NCBI RefSeq assembly: GCF_014873535.1
Contig: NZ_JADBEF010000001.1
Location: 5,022,001 to 5,086,000 of the forward strand
Source: Nonomuraea africana
Lineage (GTDB): Bacteria; Actinomycetota; Actinomycetes; Streptosporangiales; Streptosporangiaceae
Length of the DNA stretch: 64,000 nt
Direction: 5' to 3'
Each line of letters starts with the position of its first letter. Position 1 is the stretch's first letter. The translations under genes were made by a program, and so were the position numbers. This document shows, piece by piece, positions 7,696-15,140 of the stretch. The notes under the pieces are model-generated. The model saw only the letters and a program-made list of their open reading frames with translations. It did no database searches and was not told the origin of the DNA.

Positions 7696-9108
7696 TCAGC
7701 GCGTGCCGGCGGCGTGCTCGTGGGCGGACGCGAGTCGGCGTGCGGCTTCGATCAGCTCGGTGCGGTCGGCGGTGGCGGCGAATCCGAGGCGTAGGTAGGC
7801 CGCCGGGAGTTCGGTGGCGAAGTAGCGGTTGCCGGCGCTGACGGCGACGCCGTGCTGACGGGCCGTGTCGGCGATCACGGTGTCGTCGGTGCCGTACGGC
7901 AGGCGGACCCACAGGTGCAGTCCGCCCGTGGGGATACGGGTGAGGGTCCAGTGGGGAAGTTCGTGGGTGACGGCGGCCGCCAGCGCTCCGCACCGCTCCC
8001 GCAGGGCTGCGGCCAGAGAACGGACATGACGTTCCCACGTGGGAGAGCTGAGGAGTTCGAGCGCTGTTTCCTGGAGCGGGCGGGTGACGAAGAAGTCGTC
8101 GACCAGGCGGGTGGCGCGCAGGCGTTCCATCACCGGGCCTCGGGCCACCAGGGCGCCGATGCGCAGGCTCGGCGCCGCCGGTTTGGTGAGCGAGGTCAGG
8201 TAGACCACGGTGCCGTCGCGATCGTCGGCCAGCAAGGGCGGAGGCACCGGCGTGCCGTGGCCGAGGTGCCGCGCGAAGTCGTCCTCGATCACGAATGCGC
8301 CCGCTGCCCTGGCCGCGTCGATGATCTGCCGGCGACGTTGTGGCGCCAGCACGGTGCCGGTGGGGTTGTGATAGGCCGGCTGGCAGTACAGCAGGCGTGC
8401 GCGGGTCATGGCGAAGGCGTCGGCCAGGAGGTCGGGTTGCAGGCCGTCGGCATCCATCGGCACCGGTACCGGGCGCAGGCCGGCTGCCCTGGCGGCGGCT
8501 ATCGCTCCCGGATAGGTGGGCGACTCCATCAGGATGGGGTCACCCGGCGCCGCGATGGCCCGGAACGCCATGGAAAGGGCGCTCTGCCCGCCGGCCGTGA
8601 CCAGGATGTCGTCCGCGCTCACGCCGCCGCCGACCATGGCGGCGAACACGCTGCGCAGGGCCGCCAGGCCGCTGGCGGGGGCGCGGTCCCAGGCGTCGGG
8701 GCGGCGTGCGGCGCGGGCCAGCGCCGCGGTCAGGATCTGGGTGGGCTGGAGCGATCGATGCAGGTAGCCGCCGTCCAGCATGATCGTACCCGCGGGTGGC
8801 GCACCGACGGCGCCGGTGAGGATTCGGATGTCCACGGTCCGGTCGGCGAGGGTGACGGTCTGCCAGGCTGTGTCGGCCACTTCGGCGCGCCGCTGGGCGC
8901 GTGCTGCCACGTACGTGCCGCTGCCTGGACGGGTGACCACCAGGCCCTCGGCGGCGAGCGTGGCGATCGCCTGTGACACGGTGGCGGGGCCGACCTGGTA
9001 GCGCCGGATCAGCTCGCGGCTGCTGGGCAGACGGTCGCCCGGTGACAGCCGGTCGATCATCGCGCGCATCCTGGTCGCCAACTCCGCAGAACTGCTACTG
9101 TCTGACAT
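7696..9108 (-). CDS. MocR-type GntR/aminotransferase transcriptional regulator
   Basis: A 470-residue fusion of an N-terminal GntR winged helix (residues ~10-70: PGDRLPSSRELIRRYQVGPA and EGLVVTRPGSGTYVAAR) with a type I aminotransferase-like domain. The latter has the DDILVTAGGQSALSM segment, the CQPAYHNPTGTVL substrate loop and the pyridoxal phosphate Lys in TSLTKPAAPS. MocR/PdxR proteins bind DNA and sense pyridoxal phosphate or amino compounds. It is divergent from the PLP-enzyme and exporter genes and probably controls them. Its ATG at 9108 overlaps the ATG at 9107 on the other strand. The -10-like TATTAT (9122-9117) just upstream suggests a leaderless message. Confidence 0.85.
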   Translation of the reverse strand: MSDSSSSAELATRMRAMIDRLSPGDRLPSSRELIRRYQVGPATVSQAIATLAAEGLVVTRPGSGTYVAARAQRRAEVADTAWQTVTLADRTVDIRILTGAVGAPPAGTIMLDGGYLHRSLQPTQILTAALARAARRPDAWDRAPASGLAALRSVFAAMVGGGVSADDILVTAGGQSALSMAFRAIAAPGDPILMESPTYPGAIAAARAAGLRPVPVPMDADGLQPDLLADAFAMTRARLLYCQPAYHNPTGTVLAPQRRRQIIDAARAAGAFVIEDDFARHLGHGTPVPPPLLADDRDGTVVYLTSLTKPAAPSLRIGALVARGPVMERLRATRLVDDFFVTRPLQETALELLSSPTWERHVRSLAAALRERCGALAAAVTHELPHWTLTRIPTGGLHLWVRLPYGTDDTVIADTARQHGVAVSAGNRYFATELPAAYLRLGFAATADRTELIEAARRLASAHEHAAGTR

Positions 9109-9122
9109 GAGAACTGATAATA
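9096..9122. promoter_or_regulatory. Back-to-back leaderless promoter candidates at overlapping start codons
   Basis: The CATG at 9106-9109 supplies the start codon of both divergent genes. For the plus strand, TACTGT at 9096-9101 ends five bases before the ATG. For the minus strand, TATTAT (complement of 9117-9122) ends eight bases before its ATG. Both would place transcription starts at or next to the start codons. Neither has a good -35 element. Confidence 0.4.
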
Positions 9123-10354
9123 GCGCTTCCATAGTTTCCCCAGAATCGCTTCTGGACGTCGCGGCCCTGCGCGCGGACACCCCCGGCGCCGGCGACGTCG
9201 TGCACTTCAACAACGCCGGTTGCGGTCTGCTGGCCGCGCCTGTGCTGGCCGCGATGGTCGACCACCTGCAGCTGGAGGCGAGCATCGGTGGCTACGAGGC
9301 CTCGGCCGCCCGCGCCGAACAAGTCCGCGAGTTCTACGCCGAGACCGCTGCCCTGATCAACTGCGCTCCCGAGAACATCGCGTTCGCCGGTAGCGCCACC
9401 CACGCGTTCTCCACCGCCCTGTCGGCGATCCCGTTCGAGGCCGGTGATGTCATCCTCACGACCCGCAACGACTTCATCTCCAATCAGATCGCCTTCCTGT
9501 CGTTGAGCAAGAGGTTCGGCGTGCGTGTGGTGCACGCTCCTGACGCGCCCGAGGGCGGGGTGGACGTGGCGGCGATGGCCGCCCTGATGCGCGAGCACCG
9601 GCCCCGGCTGGTGGCCGCCACCCACATCCCCACCAACTCCGGCCTGGTCCAGCCGGTCGCCGACATCGGCCGACTCTGCCGCGAACTGGATCTGCTGTAC
9701 CTGGTCGACGCCTGCCAGTCGGTCGGCCAGTACCCGATCGACGTCGCGGAGATCGGCTGCGACCTGCTCACCGCCACCTGCCGCAAGTTCCTGCGCGGCC
9801 CCCGCGGCTCTGGCTTCCTGTACGTGTCCGACCGCGTCCTGCGCGCCGGCTACGAGCCGCTGTTCATCGACATGTACGGCGCGCGCTGGGTCGAGCCGGG
9901 CCGCTACCAGCCCGTCGAGACGGCAGCCAGATTCGAGGACTGGGAGTTCCCCTACGCCATCGTCCTCGGCTGCGCCGCCGCCGCACGCTACGCCCGCCAG
10001 GTCGGCATGGACGCCATCGCCCGCCGTACCCCCGCCTTGGCCGCCGGCCTGCGCGACAGGCTCGCCGATCTGCCGGGAGTCCGCGTGCTCGACCACGGCC
10101 GGCAACTGGGCGCCCTGGTCACCTTCACCATCGACGGCTGGCAGCCGGAGCCGTTCAAGGCCGCCATGGACGCACGTCGTATCAACTCGGCACTCAGCTT
10201 CCGCCACTTCGCGCAGTTCGACTTCGGTGACAAGGACATCGACTGGTGCCTGCGCCTGTCGCCGCACTACTACAACACCGAACAGGAAGTGGACCAGGTC
10301 GTCGCGGCGGTCGCCGACCTCAGCGTCGCAGGCGGCAGCCGTGACGACCGCTGA
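9107..10354 (+). CDS. Aminotransferase class V-fold PLP enzyme (cysteine desulfurase/selenocysteine lyase-like)
   Basis: A 415-residue fold-type I enzyme of the class V aminotransferase / SufS-like group. The family opening DVVHFNNAGCGLLAAPV is at residues ~30-46. VDACQSVGQYPIDVAEIGCD gives the cofactor-contact Asp. The pyridoxal phosphate Lys is in TCRKFLRGPRGSGFLYV. The C-terminal ALSFRHFAQFDFG and RLSPHYYNTEQEV segments are typical of stand-alone members that act on an unknown amino acid. ATG 9107 was kept because the conserved DVAALRADTPG segment precedes any other possible start. It overlaps the following MFS gene by 14 bases, which suggests production or detoxification plus export of one compound. 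Confidence 0.8.
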   Translation: MRTDNSASIVSPESLLDVAALRADTPGAGDVVHFNNAGCGLLAAPVLAAMVDHLQLEASIGGYEASAARAEQVREFYAETAALINCAPENIAFAGSATHAFSTALSAIPFEAGDVILTTRNDFISNQIAFLSLSKRFGVRVVHAPDAPEGGVDVAAMAALMREHRPRLVAATHIPTNSGLVQPVADIGRLCRELDLLYLVDACQSVGQYPIDVAEIGCDLLTATCRKFLRGPRGSGFLYVSDRVLRAGYEPLFIDMYGARWVEPGRYQPVETAARFEDWEFPYAIVLGCAAAARYARQVGMDAIARRTPALAAGLRDRLADLPGVRVLDHGRQLGALVTFTIDGWQPEPFKAAMDARRINSALSFRHFAQFDFGDKDIDWCLRLSPHYYNTEQEVDQVVAAVADLSVAGGSRDDR

Positions 10355-11651
10355 ACCTCTCACCGAGCCGGGTGCTGCCTCCGCGCAGGAAGGACTGTGG
10401 CGCAACAGCGACTTCCTGAAGTTCTGGCTCGGTGAGACCCTGTCGCTGCTCGGCACCCACGTCACCAACCTCGCGCTGCCGCTGACCGCGATCTACGCCT
10501 TCCACGCCACCGACGAGCAGGTCGGTCTCCTGCGGTTCCTGCAGCTCGCGCCCTACCTTGGGCTCGCTCTGCTGTTCGGGGTCTGGGTTGACCGGGTCAG
10601 GCGGCGGCCGGTCATGGTGTGGGCCAACCTCACCCGGATGGTCCTGCTCGCCCTGATCCCGGTCCTGTCCTGGCTGGACGCCCTCAGCATGGCACCGCTA
10701 CTGGTCATCGCCTGCGTCATCGGCGTCGCATCGGTGCTGTTCGACGTGAGCTGGATGTCCTTCGTACCCACCCTCGTGAAGGACCCCAAGCACTACGTCG
10801 AGGCCAGCGCCAAGATGGGGATCAGCTCGTCGGCGGCTGACGTGGCCGGTCCCGGGCTCGCCGGTGCCCTGATCAGTGCGCTGACGGCGCCGGTGGCGTT
10901 GGTCGTCGACGCGTTCTCCTACCTGGTGTCACTGGCGTCCCTGCTGCTGATCCGCACGCACGAGCCACGCCCAGAACCACCTGCGGCGAAGAGACGCCTG
11001 CTGACCGAACTGCGCGAGGGTCTGCGCTGGGTCTTCGGCAACCAGATCCTGCGAGCGCTGGCCCTCGTCGGGTTCTGCTGCAACTTCTCCATGGTCACCG
11101 TCTGGACCATGTTCCTGCTGTACGGCACGCGTGACCTGCAGCTGGACTCCACGACCCTGGGCGGCATCTTCGCGACGGCCTCCGTGGGCGGCTTGATCGG
11201 CGCGGTGATCTCCCGGAAGATCATCGCGCGATTCCGGCTCGGGCTGGTCTATCTCGTGGCTCAGACGGCTCTCCTGCTGGGCCCGACACTGATCGTCCTG
11301 GCGGGCGGCCCGAGGCCGGTGATGGTGGGGGTGTTCGTCCTGTCCTTCTTTGCCACCTACCTGGGCCTCGGCGTCGCCAATGTCATCATCGTCAGCCTGC
11401 GCCAGACCAGCACCCCGCAGGCGATGATGGGCCGCATGACCGCGGTCTTCCGCACCTTGCTGTTCGGTGGCGGCGCACTCGGCGGTCTGTCCGCCGGCCT
11501 CCTCACGGGTGCGGTCGGCGCCAAGGGAGCGCTCACCACGGCGGCCATCGGCTCGGCCGCCGTAGTGATCGGGCTCATCATCTCCCCGGTGAGCCGGCTC
11601 CGCACCCTGCCACCAGCGCCGCCAGAACCCGCCGCTGCCGGAAACGGCTAA
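10341..11651 (+). CDS. MFS transporter
   Basis: A 436-residue MFS exporter starting at GTG 10341 inside the end of the PLP-enzyme gene (14-base overlap, so translationally coupled). It has about 12 helices, the loop FGVWVDRVRRRPVMVW between helices 2 and 3, and the VLFDVSWMSFVPTLV segment typical of the MefA/EntS-like branch. The Pro-rich tail (PPAPPEPAAAG) is cytoplasmic. With the PLP enzyme and the divergent MocR regulator it forms a self-contained module; the substrate is likely the enzyme's product or a toxic amine, which is inference. Confidence 0.85.
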   Translation: MTTAEPLTEPGAASAQEGLWRNSDFLKFWLGETLSLLGTHVTNLALPLTAIYAFHATDEQVGLLRFLQLAPYLGLALLFGVWVDRVRRRPVMVWANLTRMVLLALIPVLSWLDALSMAPLLVIACVIGVASVLFDVSWMSFVPTLVKDPKHYVEASAKMGISSSAADVAGPGLAGALISALTAPVALVVDAFSYLVSLASLLLIRTHEPRPEPPAAKRRLLTELREGLRWVFGNQILRALALVGFCCNFSMVTVWTMFLLYGTRDLQLDSTTLGGIFATASVGGLIGAVISRKIIARFRLGLVYLVAQTALLLGPTLIVLAGGPRPVMVGVFVLSFFATYLGLGVANVIIVSLRQTSTPQAMMGRMTAVFRTLLFGGGALGGLSAGLLTGAVGAKGALTTAAIGSAAVVIGLIISPVSRLRTLPPAPPEPAAAGNG

Positions 11652-11763
11652 GCACGACCTGTCGTGGGGTGCCCGTTAACGCGGCTGCTACCAGCCGCCA
11701 TTTCGGGTTTGACCTGCGCGATCAGTGTGTGCGGCGGCGGGGTGCCAGGACCTCGGTGATTTT

Positions 11764-11988
11764 GGCGATGGCTTCGGGTCCAGGTATCGCAACGCCATCG
11801 CGCTCGCCTTGATCGAGCGTGCGCGCGTGCGCGGCGAGCTGCGCGCAGACCTTGACGCCGAGGCGCTGTTCGGCCAACTGGTCGGCGCGCTCTACTACCG
11901 AGTATTGATCACAGGCGCGCCGATCGACCGGGCCTCCGCAGAACGGCTCGTGTCCTCCGCGCTCGAAGGGAGCCTGACATGTCAATGA
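11764..11988 (+). pseudogene. TetR regulator C-terminal fragment
   Basis: The reading RNAIALALIERARVRGELRA, then LFGQLVGALYYRVLITGAPI, is the C-terminal ligand/dimer domain of TetR-family repressors. The helix-turn-helix half is missing. It runs into the cupin gene with a 10-base overlap, so the cupin gene may once have been controlled by or co-transcribed with it. On the minus strand, 11722-11780 ends another unrecognised frame (EAIAKITEVLAPRRRTH). Confidence 0.65.
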
Positions 11989-12509
11989 TCGTGGAAACGG
12001 CCATTGTCCGCGAGGTCGACGTCGAGACCATCATCTCGCCCACGGCCACGGGACGGCTGCTGCTCGACTCCAGCGACACTGGCGGTGCGCTGAGCACCGT
12101 CAGGATGACGCTCGCCGAAGGCGCGGACGGCGCTGTGCCCCATCACCACGCCACTTCGACCGAGCTGTTCTACGTCTTGGAGGGCAAGGCCCGCGTCCTG
12201 TCGGGCGAGGAGGTCGTGACGCTGGTGGCGGGCGACGTGGCAGCCGTGCCCCCCCGTCGGCAGCCTTTTCATCCTCTACGTCGGGGAGTGCGTACTCCTG
12301 CTACGCGGGAGATCCTCGAACACCCGGCCGCCCCCCTGACAGCGGCCAATCTGGCCCGGCTCGGCGAAGGTCTTCTCCGCGACACCGGATTCGAGCCGAC
12401 CTTCGCCCTTGATCCGGCCCTGCGAGCGGTGCTGGATACGGCGCTGATAGTCGTGGAGCGCGACGTTCGCGCCGCGGGGATCACCGGTGCTCCGGCTGAT
12501 CATCCCTGA
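11979..12509 (+). CDS. Cupin domain-containing protein with aberrant C-terminus
   Basis: A 176-residue reading. Residues ~30-95 are a cupin barrel with metal-site motif 1 (VPHHHATSTELFYVLEGKA) and the start of motif 2 (LVAGDVAAVPP). After PP the usual PxGxxH motif is missing and the remaining ~80 residues (LTAANLARLGEGLLRDTGFE...) do not look like cupin sequence. A frameshift in the C-rich run at 12249-12255 or a fusion to another gene's tail is likely. Cupins of this type are small metalloenzymes or sensors. ATG 11979 overlaps the TetR fragment. Confidence 0.6.
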   Translation: MSMIVETAIVREVDVETIISPTATGRLLLDSSDTGGALSTVRMTLAEGADGAVPHHHATSTELFYVLEGKARVLSGEEVVTLVAGDVAAVPPRRQPFHPLRRGVRTPATREILEHPAAPLTAANLARLGEGLLRDTGFEPTFALDPALRAVLDTALIVVERDVRAAGITGAPADHP

Positions 12510-12789
12510 CCGGAACAACAGCGGCTATGCCCAAGTGGAGTTCGCGGGCGGTTACCACGGCAACGGCATCCGGCCCGCCGAGGGAAGAGACCCCCAAGGG
12601 GCACTTGCGAGCGTCGCCGACGCCACCCAAGAAACGATCATGGAGCTGACCTGGACGGTCTGGGCCGTCTGCCCCGTGCACGATCAGGGCCTGCACGCCG
12701 AGCTGGAACATGAGGTGGCCGTTTGGCGGTGCACGGCTGGTGGAACGCACACCGTTGCACCAGTTGGTGGACTTTCCGCCGAACACTGA
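12487..12789 (+). CDS. Conserved small protein of unknown function
   Basis: A 100-residue protein starting at GTG 12487. The pattern GYAQVEF, NGIRPAEGRDPQGALASVAD, TWTVWAVCPVHDQGLHAELE and VWRCTAGGTHTVAPVGGL recurs in many actinomycete hypothetical proteins as I recall them. Cys and His in CPVH and WRC suggest a small zinc-binding fold. It overlaps the aberrant end of the cupin frame by 23 bases, which supports the view that the cupin C-terminus is out of its original frame. The function is unknown. Confidence 0.6.
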   Translation: MLRLIIPDRNNSGYAQVEFAGGYHGNGIRPAEGRDPQGALASVADATQETIMELTWTVWAVCPVHDQGLHAELEHEVAVWRCTAGGTHTVAPVGGLSAEH

Positions 12790-12871
12790 TAGCGATCTGT
12801 CGGCCGGTTGCTGGAGATCAGCCCTTGACGGTGTAGCGCCGTGGGATGCCTTTCAGAAGTGCTGGGCCTTC

Positions 12872-12922
12872 AGTGGTACCAGAACTCATGAGTGGTCCCA
12901 AAACTGGCCGACAGTGGTGCCA
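12872..12922. repeat. Three copies of AGTGGTNCCA
   Basis: AGTGGTACCA (12872-12881), AGTGGTCCCA (12891-12900) and AGTGGTGCCA (12913-12922) are spaced 19 and 22 bases apart; the last extends to the near-palindrome AGTGGTGCCACT. Such phased repeats look like operator half-sites. No intact gene follows until 13575. The rest of 12790-13149 has no recognisable gene. Confidence 0.4.
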
Positions 12923-13149
12923 CTTCAACCGTCGTAATCACTGCCCCGACGCCGACCTTGGCGGCATCCGCATCGCCGCCCGAATCCAGGACCACCTCCC
13001 GCCCGACACACGGCGCGGACGGAACCGAACCGGTCGGCCTCGTAGTAGGACACCGCTCTGCGGGGTGGCAGGTCGTGCGGTCAGATACCCCACCAGTAAG
13101 ACGATCTTCTTTGTGCGATGGGTTCCCGGCCTGCAGTCGTCGCCTGGCC

Positions 13150-13376
13150 GCCGCCCGCGCTCGCGGTCAGCGCCTGGGCCGCCCGCCGGCGATGACCCCC
13201 GAGCAGGTCCAGCACGCCCGCGACCTGCTCACCCGGCCGGAGAACACCGTCTCCTCTATCGCCCGGCTCCTGGGTGTCAGCCGCTCGACCATCACAAGTA
13301 CGTGCCCGAACTCGCGATGGGCCGCCCTGCCGTCGAACAGCCAACGGCGCGGGCCGAACTGGAGGCGGGAAGCTGA
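13150..13376 (+). pseudogene. Serine resolvase/invertase C-terminal fragment, frameshifted
   Basis: The reading RARGQRLGRPPAMTPEQVQH, then NTVSSIARLLGVSRSTI, is the DNA-binding end of a Tn3-resolvase/Hin-type recombinase. At about 13290 one base is missing. The next frame continues KYVPELAMGRP to a stop, exactly the expected end (STIYKYVPEL). The catalytic serine domain is absent upstream. It is thus doubly broken: truncated and frameshifted. Confidence 0.75.
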
Positions 13377-13538
13377 TTCCCCAGATCATCGCCTACTTGG
13401 CGGCTGGTGGCATGTTGGTTCACTGCACCCCGTCTTGTGGAGCCGGTAATGCAGGCCGCCTCGGGTGGCAAGGCGGGGATGGCGGACCAGCAAGAGCCCG
13501 AAGAGAAGTGCGGGCTCAAGAAAATCAAGATCCACCTC

Positions 13539-13575
13539 TTGAAACTTGAAGTCTCGCCTGGGTATAACTTAAATA
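13539..13575 (+). promoter_or_regulatory. Sigma-70-type promoter giving a leaderless DUF2089 message
   Basis: TTGAAA at 13539-13544, an 18-base spacer and TATAAC at 13563-13568 form a good vegetative promoter. The predicted transcription start falls on the ATG at 13575, which has no ribosome binding site. An AT-rich island surrounds it. Confidence 0.6.
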
Positions 13576-13952
13576 TGACAGAGCAGGCGATGGACTGGCA
13601 GGAACTCACGAACCTGACCCGGGGCCAGCCGTTCGTCGTCGAGCGGGTGCGCCTGGCAGGCAACGGCGTCGCGATCGAGGGCGTGTTCGAGCTGCCGCAA
13701 CTGGCTCAGCTCAACGTCGAGGATCAGATCTTCGTCACGGCGTTCGTGCGGTGCCACGGTTCCATCAAGCAGATGGAACGGATCTTCGGGGTGAGCTACC
13801 CGACGATCAAATCACGACTGAACCGGATCACGCAGATGCTCGACTTCGTCGAGACAGATCCGGCACCGTCGCGGGCCGACATCATCGATCGGTTGCGCCG
13901 CGGCGAGATCACCGCACAGCAGGCATTGTCCGAATTGGAGGGCCGGACGTGA
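13575..13952 (+). CDS. DUF2089 domain-containing protein
   Basis: A 125-residue DUF2089 protein. The N-terminal part (VERVRLAGNGVAIEGVFELP) lacks the usual Cys pairs of the zinc ribbon. The helical part EDQIFVTAFVRCHGSIKQME and FGVSYPTIKSRLNRI resembles a helix-turn-helix, and the C-terminal RADIIDRLRRGEITAQQALS is the short SHOCT-like helix pair. Such proteins are thought to be regulators of membrane-associated operons. The start at 13575 is set by the promoter and by homology; the frame is open upstream. It ends in TGATG overlapping the next gene. Confidence 0.8.
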   Translation: MTEQAMDWQELTNLTRGQPFVVERVRLAGNGVAIEGVFELPQLAQLNVEDQIFVTAFVRCHGSIKQMERIFGVSYPTIKSRLNRITQMLDFVETDPAPSRADIIDRLRRGEITAQQALSELEGRT

Positions 13953-14209
13953 TGCCGCAGTTGCTGACCGTACGGGTCAAACGCCCGGACGGTCGTCGCA
14001 TCAGGGTCTGGGTCCCGATACTCCCGGTAGTGCTCGTGCTCTCACCGGTCGTGGTCCTGACCGTACTGGGGGCGGCCGTGGCCTGCCTCGTGTATCGCGT
14101 CAGTGTGGTGCGGGCACTCGGCACCGGCTGGCGCATCGTCTCCGCGTTGCCCGGCACCCGGGTCGACGTCGAGCAGGGCCGTACGGCTGTGCTCGTAACT
14201 ATCCGATAG
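13952..14209 (+). CDS. Small membrane protein in DUF2089 operon
   Basis: An 85-residue protein with one or two hydrophobic segments (VWVPILPVVLVLSPVVVLTV and LGAAVACLVYRVSVVRAL) and an N-terminal basic strand TVRVKRPDGRRIRVW. The start is ATG 13952 (overlapping the upstream TGA by one base) or GTG 13949 in the same frame. It lies between DUF2089 and SHOCT-like genes, an arrangement common in actinomycetes and Firmicutes near YvlB/LiaX-like genes. The function is unknown; an envelope-stress role is inference. Confidence 0.7.
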   Translation: MPQLLTVRVKRPDGRRIRVWVPILPVVLVLSPVVVLTVLGAAVACLVYRVSVVRALGTGWRIVSALPGTRVDVEQGRTAVLVTIR

Positions 14210-14220
14210 GAGAGGTTCCG

Positions 14221-14643
14221 ATGAACGAACAGCGCAAGGACATCCTCGACATGCTGGCCGAGGGCAAGATCACCACAGAGGAGGCGGAGCAGCTCATCGC
14301 CGCGCTCGAACCGGACCAGCCGCCGGCGGCGTCGAGTCTCGGCGCCCGGCCGAAGGGCAAGGCGAAGTACCTGCGGCTGGTGGTGCACACCCTTGAGGAC
14401 GGCGAGCCGGGGCGGGTCGACGTGCGGGTGCCGCTGCAGCTGCTGCGGGCCGGCGTACAGCTGGCGGCCCTGATCCCGCCGCAGGCACTGGAGCGGGCCA
14501 ACGCCGAACTGAACAAGTCGGGCGTGCCGTTCGACCTGGCGCAGGTCAAGCCCGAACACCTCGAGGCGCTCGTGGAGCACCTCGACGAACTGACCATGGA
14601 GGTCGAACAGCCCGATGCCCAAGTGCGTGTCTTCTGCGAGTAG
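14221..14643 (+). CDS. SHOCT-like (YvlB/LiaX N-terminal-like) protein
   Basis: A 140-residue protein whose first 30 residues (QRKDILDMLAEGKITTEEAE then QLIAAL) are the SHOCT-like helix-turn-helix found at the N-terminus of YvlB/LiaX. The rest (LRLVVHTLEDGEPGRVDVRV, PLQLLRAGVQLAALIPPQ) looks like a small beta/alpha domain. AGGAGAGG at 14209-14216 is a strong ribosome binding site for ATG 14221. It is the last gene of the DUF2089 operon and is followed by a perfect terminator hairpin. It is presumably cytoplasmic. Confidence 0.75.
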   Translation: MNEQRKDILDMLAEGKITTEEAEQLIAALEPDQPPAASSLGARPKGKAKYLRLVVHTLEDGEPGRVDVRVPLQLLRAGVQLAALIPPQALERANAELNKSGVPFDLAQVKPEHLEALVEHLDELTMEVEQPDAQVRVFCE

Positions 14644-14667
14644 GCGCCGTCTAGTTGGACGGACCCC

Positions 14668-14693
14668 CGGGAGGGTGCTGGAACACCCTCCCG
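14668..14693 (+). terminator. Terminator hairpin after DUF2089 operon
   Basis: CGGGAGGGTG (14668-14677) pairs perfectly with CACCCTCCCG (14684-14693) around the six-base loop CTGGAA. No T-run follows, which is common in high-GC actinomycetes. It lies 25 bases after the stop at 14643. Confidence 0.7.
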
Positions 14694-14756
14694 AGGCCGC
14701 GCCCGCTACAGCAGAGCACGGTTGAACTGCCAATCTGAACTTTAGCCGCTCATCGG

Positions 14757-14973
14757 CGCGGCCCGGTCAACCTCCACACCGGCAGCGGCGAGGTCCGCGT
14801 CCGCGCGATCGGCGCCTGCGGGGTCATCAAGAACTCCGGCGGATACCCCCGAATCGGCGAGGCCACCGGCGACCTACGGGTGAACTCGGCCAGCGGCGAC
14901 ATCGTCGTCGACCACGCGCACGGCGCGCTCACCGCGAAGACCGCCTCGGGCTCCATCCGGGTCGGAGGGGCCG
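14757..14973 (+). pseudogene. DUF4097 beta-repeat fragment
   Basis: The reading GEVRVRAIGACGVIKNSGGY, RIGEATGDLRVNSASGDIVV and ALTAKTASGSIRVGGAA shows the parallel beta-strand repeats of DUF4097 (head-to-tail GxxxxxTxSGxI units). There is no start, and it runs directly into PadR-like sequence, so an internal deletion fused two genes here. Confidence 0.65.
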
Positions 14974-15087
14974 CCGCGCAAGGTGTATTGCCTGAACGCA
15001 CGCGGACGGGAGTATCTCGACGAGTCCTGGAGGACCTGGAGCTTCCTCACCGAACGGCTCGAACAGCTCCGCGAAGGAGGTAAGTAG
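14971..15087 (+). pseudogene. PadR-family regulator C-terminal fragment
   Basis: The frame RKVYCLNARGREYLDESWRT, then LTERLEQLREGGK and a stop, is the C-terminal end of a PadR winged-helix regulator (RKVYxLTxxGRxYL). The DNA-binding helices are lost at the junction with DUF4097. PadR genes usually precede DUF1048 and ABC exporter genes, as here, so this is the decayed controller of the next unit. Confidence 0.65.
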
Positions 15088-15140
15088 ACGTGGCCGTAGG
15101 GCTGAGCGAGCCGAAGCGGCGCTACCGGTAGTACCTGGAG

